Shown here piece after piece: positions 21,155-21,619 of a stretch of DNA of 21,619 nt. The notes beneath the pieces are model-generated. The model worked only from the letters and a program-made list of their open reading frames with translations. It was not told where the DNA came from and made no database searches. The stretch covers positions 21,294-42,912 of the forward strand of contig PMST01000129.1 of NCBI GenBank assembly GCA_003168295.1. Reading direction: 5' to 3'. Origin of the DNA: Actinomycetota bacterium. Lineage in GTDB: Bacteria; Actinomycetota; Actinomycetes; Streptosporangiales; Streptosporangiaceae. Position numbers and translations under genes: made by a program. The stretch's first letter is position 1. Each line of letters starts with the position of its first letter.

Positions 21155-21619
21155 GCGTAGCGCCTCCCGGGTCTAACCCCACGGTCGAGGCCCTCGGCGT
21201 CGCGGTGGCGGCCCGGGTGCCGGTGCTGCTCTGGGGTGCTCCCGGCACCGGCAAGACGTCGGCGATCCGCGCGATGGCGCAGGCCATGGGCCTGCCCTGC
21301 GAGACGGTGATCGCCTCGATCCGGGAGCCTTCCGACTTCGCCGGGCTGCCCATCGTGGTCGGCGATCAGGTCCGGTTCGCCCCGCCCGCGTGGGCCCGGC
21401 GGCTGGCCGACGCCGGGCACGGCCTGCTGTTCCTCGACGAGCTTTCCACCGCGCCGCCCGCCGTGCAGGCCGCGCTGCTCCGGGTGGTGCTCGAACGGGC
21501 CGTGGGCGACCTGACGCTGCCGGACGAGGTCGCCGTGGTGGCGGCGGCCAACCCGCCTGAGCAGGCCGCGGACGGCTGGGACCTGTCCGCGCCACTGGCC
21601 AACCGGCTCTGCCACCTGG
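21151..21619 (+). CDS. MoxR-type AAA+ ATPase, N-terminal part (truncated by window end)
   Basis: The first 156 residues of a MoxR-family AAA+ ATPase beginning at the GTG that overlaps the previous stop. Walker A is GAPGTGKT (29-36) and Walker B LLFLDE (92-97). Sensor 1 is in VVAAANPPEQAADGWDL (N134), and the arginine finger is in LANRL (R152). SIREPSDFAGLP and RFAPPAWARRL are typical MoxR segments. MoxR proteins act as chaperone-like remodelers with a partner bearing a VWA domain, usually encoded next door. The AANPP...DGWDL...LANRL wording resembles the subgroup that pairs with VWA-like/DUF2201 proteins, which predicts such a gene just beyond the right edge. The frame has no stop within the window. 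Confidence 0.92.
   Translation, partial: MSVAPPGSNPTVEALGVAVAARVPVLLWGAPGTGKTSAIRAMAQAMGLPCETVIASIREPSDFAGLPIVVGDQVRFAPPAWARRLADAGHGLLFLDELSTAPPAVQAALLRVVLERAVGDLTLPDEVAVVAAANPPEQAADGWDLSAPLANRLCHL

Noticed and set aside
1..21619. CRISPR arrays, tRNA/rRNA genes, insertion sequences, phage attachment sites
   Set aside because: I read through for regularly spaced repeats, cloverleaf signatures, transposase motifs and terminal inverted repeats and found none; repeats present are short tandem or hairpin elements.

Overview
The window is high-GC chromosomal DNA from a filamentous-type actinomycete (Streptomyces, Streptosporangium or Catenulispora-like lineage). The evidence is the strong G/C bias at third codon positions, frequent GTG/TTG starts, TAnnnT-type -10 boxes placed for leaderless GTG genes, and the actinobacterial redox-stress pair sigR-rsrA. 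It sits in a neighbourhood that from memory matches the mycobacterial Rv3219-Rv3228 region and the Streptomyces sigR-aroA-rsgA-hisN region: SDR, small biotin carrier, sigma/anti-sigma, SRAP, rsgA and hisN are all here. aroA is not found in its usual place beside rsgA. I see no tRNA, rRNA, insertion sequence or CRISPR array.

Left part (1-5.7 kb). A truncated GNAT acetyltransferase comes first, then an antitoxin-like remnant. Next is a minus-strand pair of a YtrA-type GntR regulator and a membrane-anchored beta-propeller-like protein, followed by a DUF6624-like gene remnant lying across the GntR promoter. A SDR oxidoreductase-TetR operon follows, with a strong palindromic operator candidate. 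A biotin carboxylase and a 70-aa biotin carrier protein complete the stretch, with no carboxyltransferase in sight.

Middle part (5.7-12.1 kb). Two tandem membrane HD-GYP-type proteins lie downstream of sigR-rsrA. One keeps the full catalytic signature and the other has lost most of it. sigR carries a sequence matching the SigR promoter consensus (GGAAT-N18-GTT) inside its longest reading frame, which suggests autoregulation and two protein isoforms. Divergent from sigR is a methyltransferase-like gene interrupted in frame by a cluster of G/C homopolymer hairpins. Its 3' tail runs antisense through a DksA/TraR-type zinc-finger gene. A SRAP (HMCES/YedK) protein follows.

Right part (12.1-21.6 kb). 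rsgA and hisN are separated by a secreted CAP-domain protein and a DUF2087 protein on the other strand. After a CBS-pair protein comes a plus-strand block of five tightly packed genes: a glycoside-hydrolase-fold protein with a predicted leaderless start, two tandem paralogous proteins I do not recognise, a third unrecognised protein, and a MoxR-type AAA+ ATPase cut by the window end. The last four genes overlap by 4 nt each (ATGA, TTGA, GTGA). This translationally coupled block is the best candidate for an undescribed system: the paralogue pair and the linker protein are probably substrates, adaptors or scaffold for the MoxR ATPase, whose usual VWA-domain partner would be expected just beyond the right edge.
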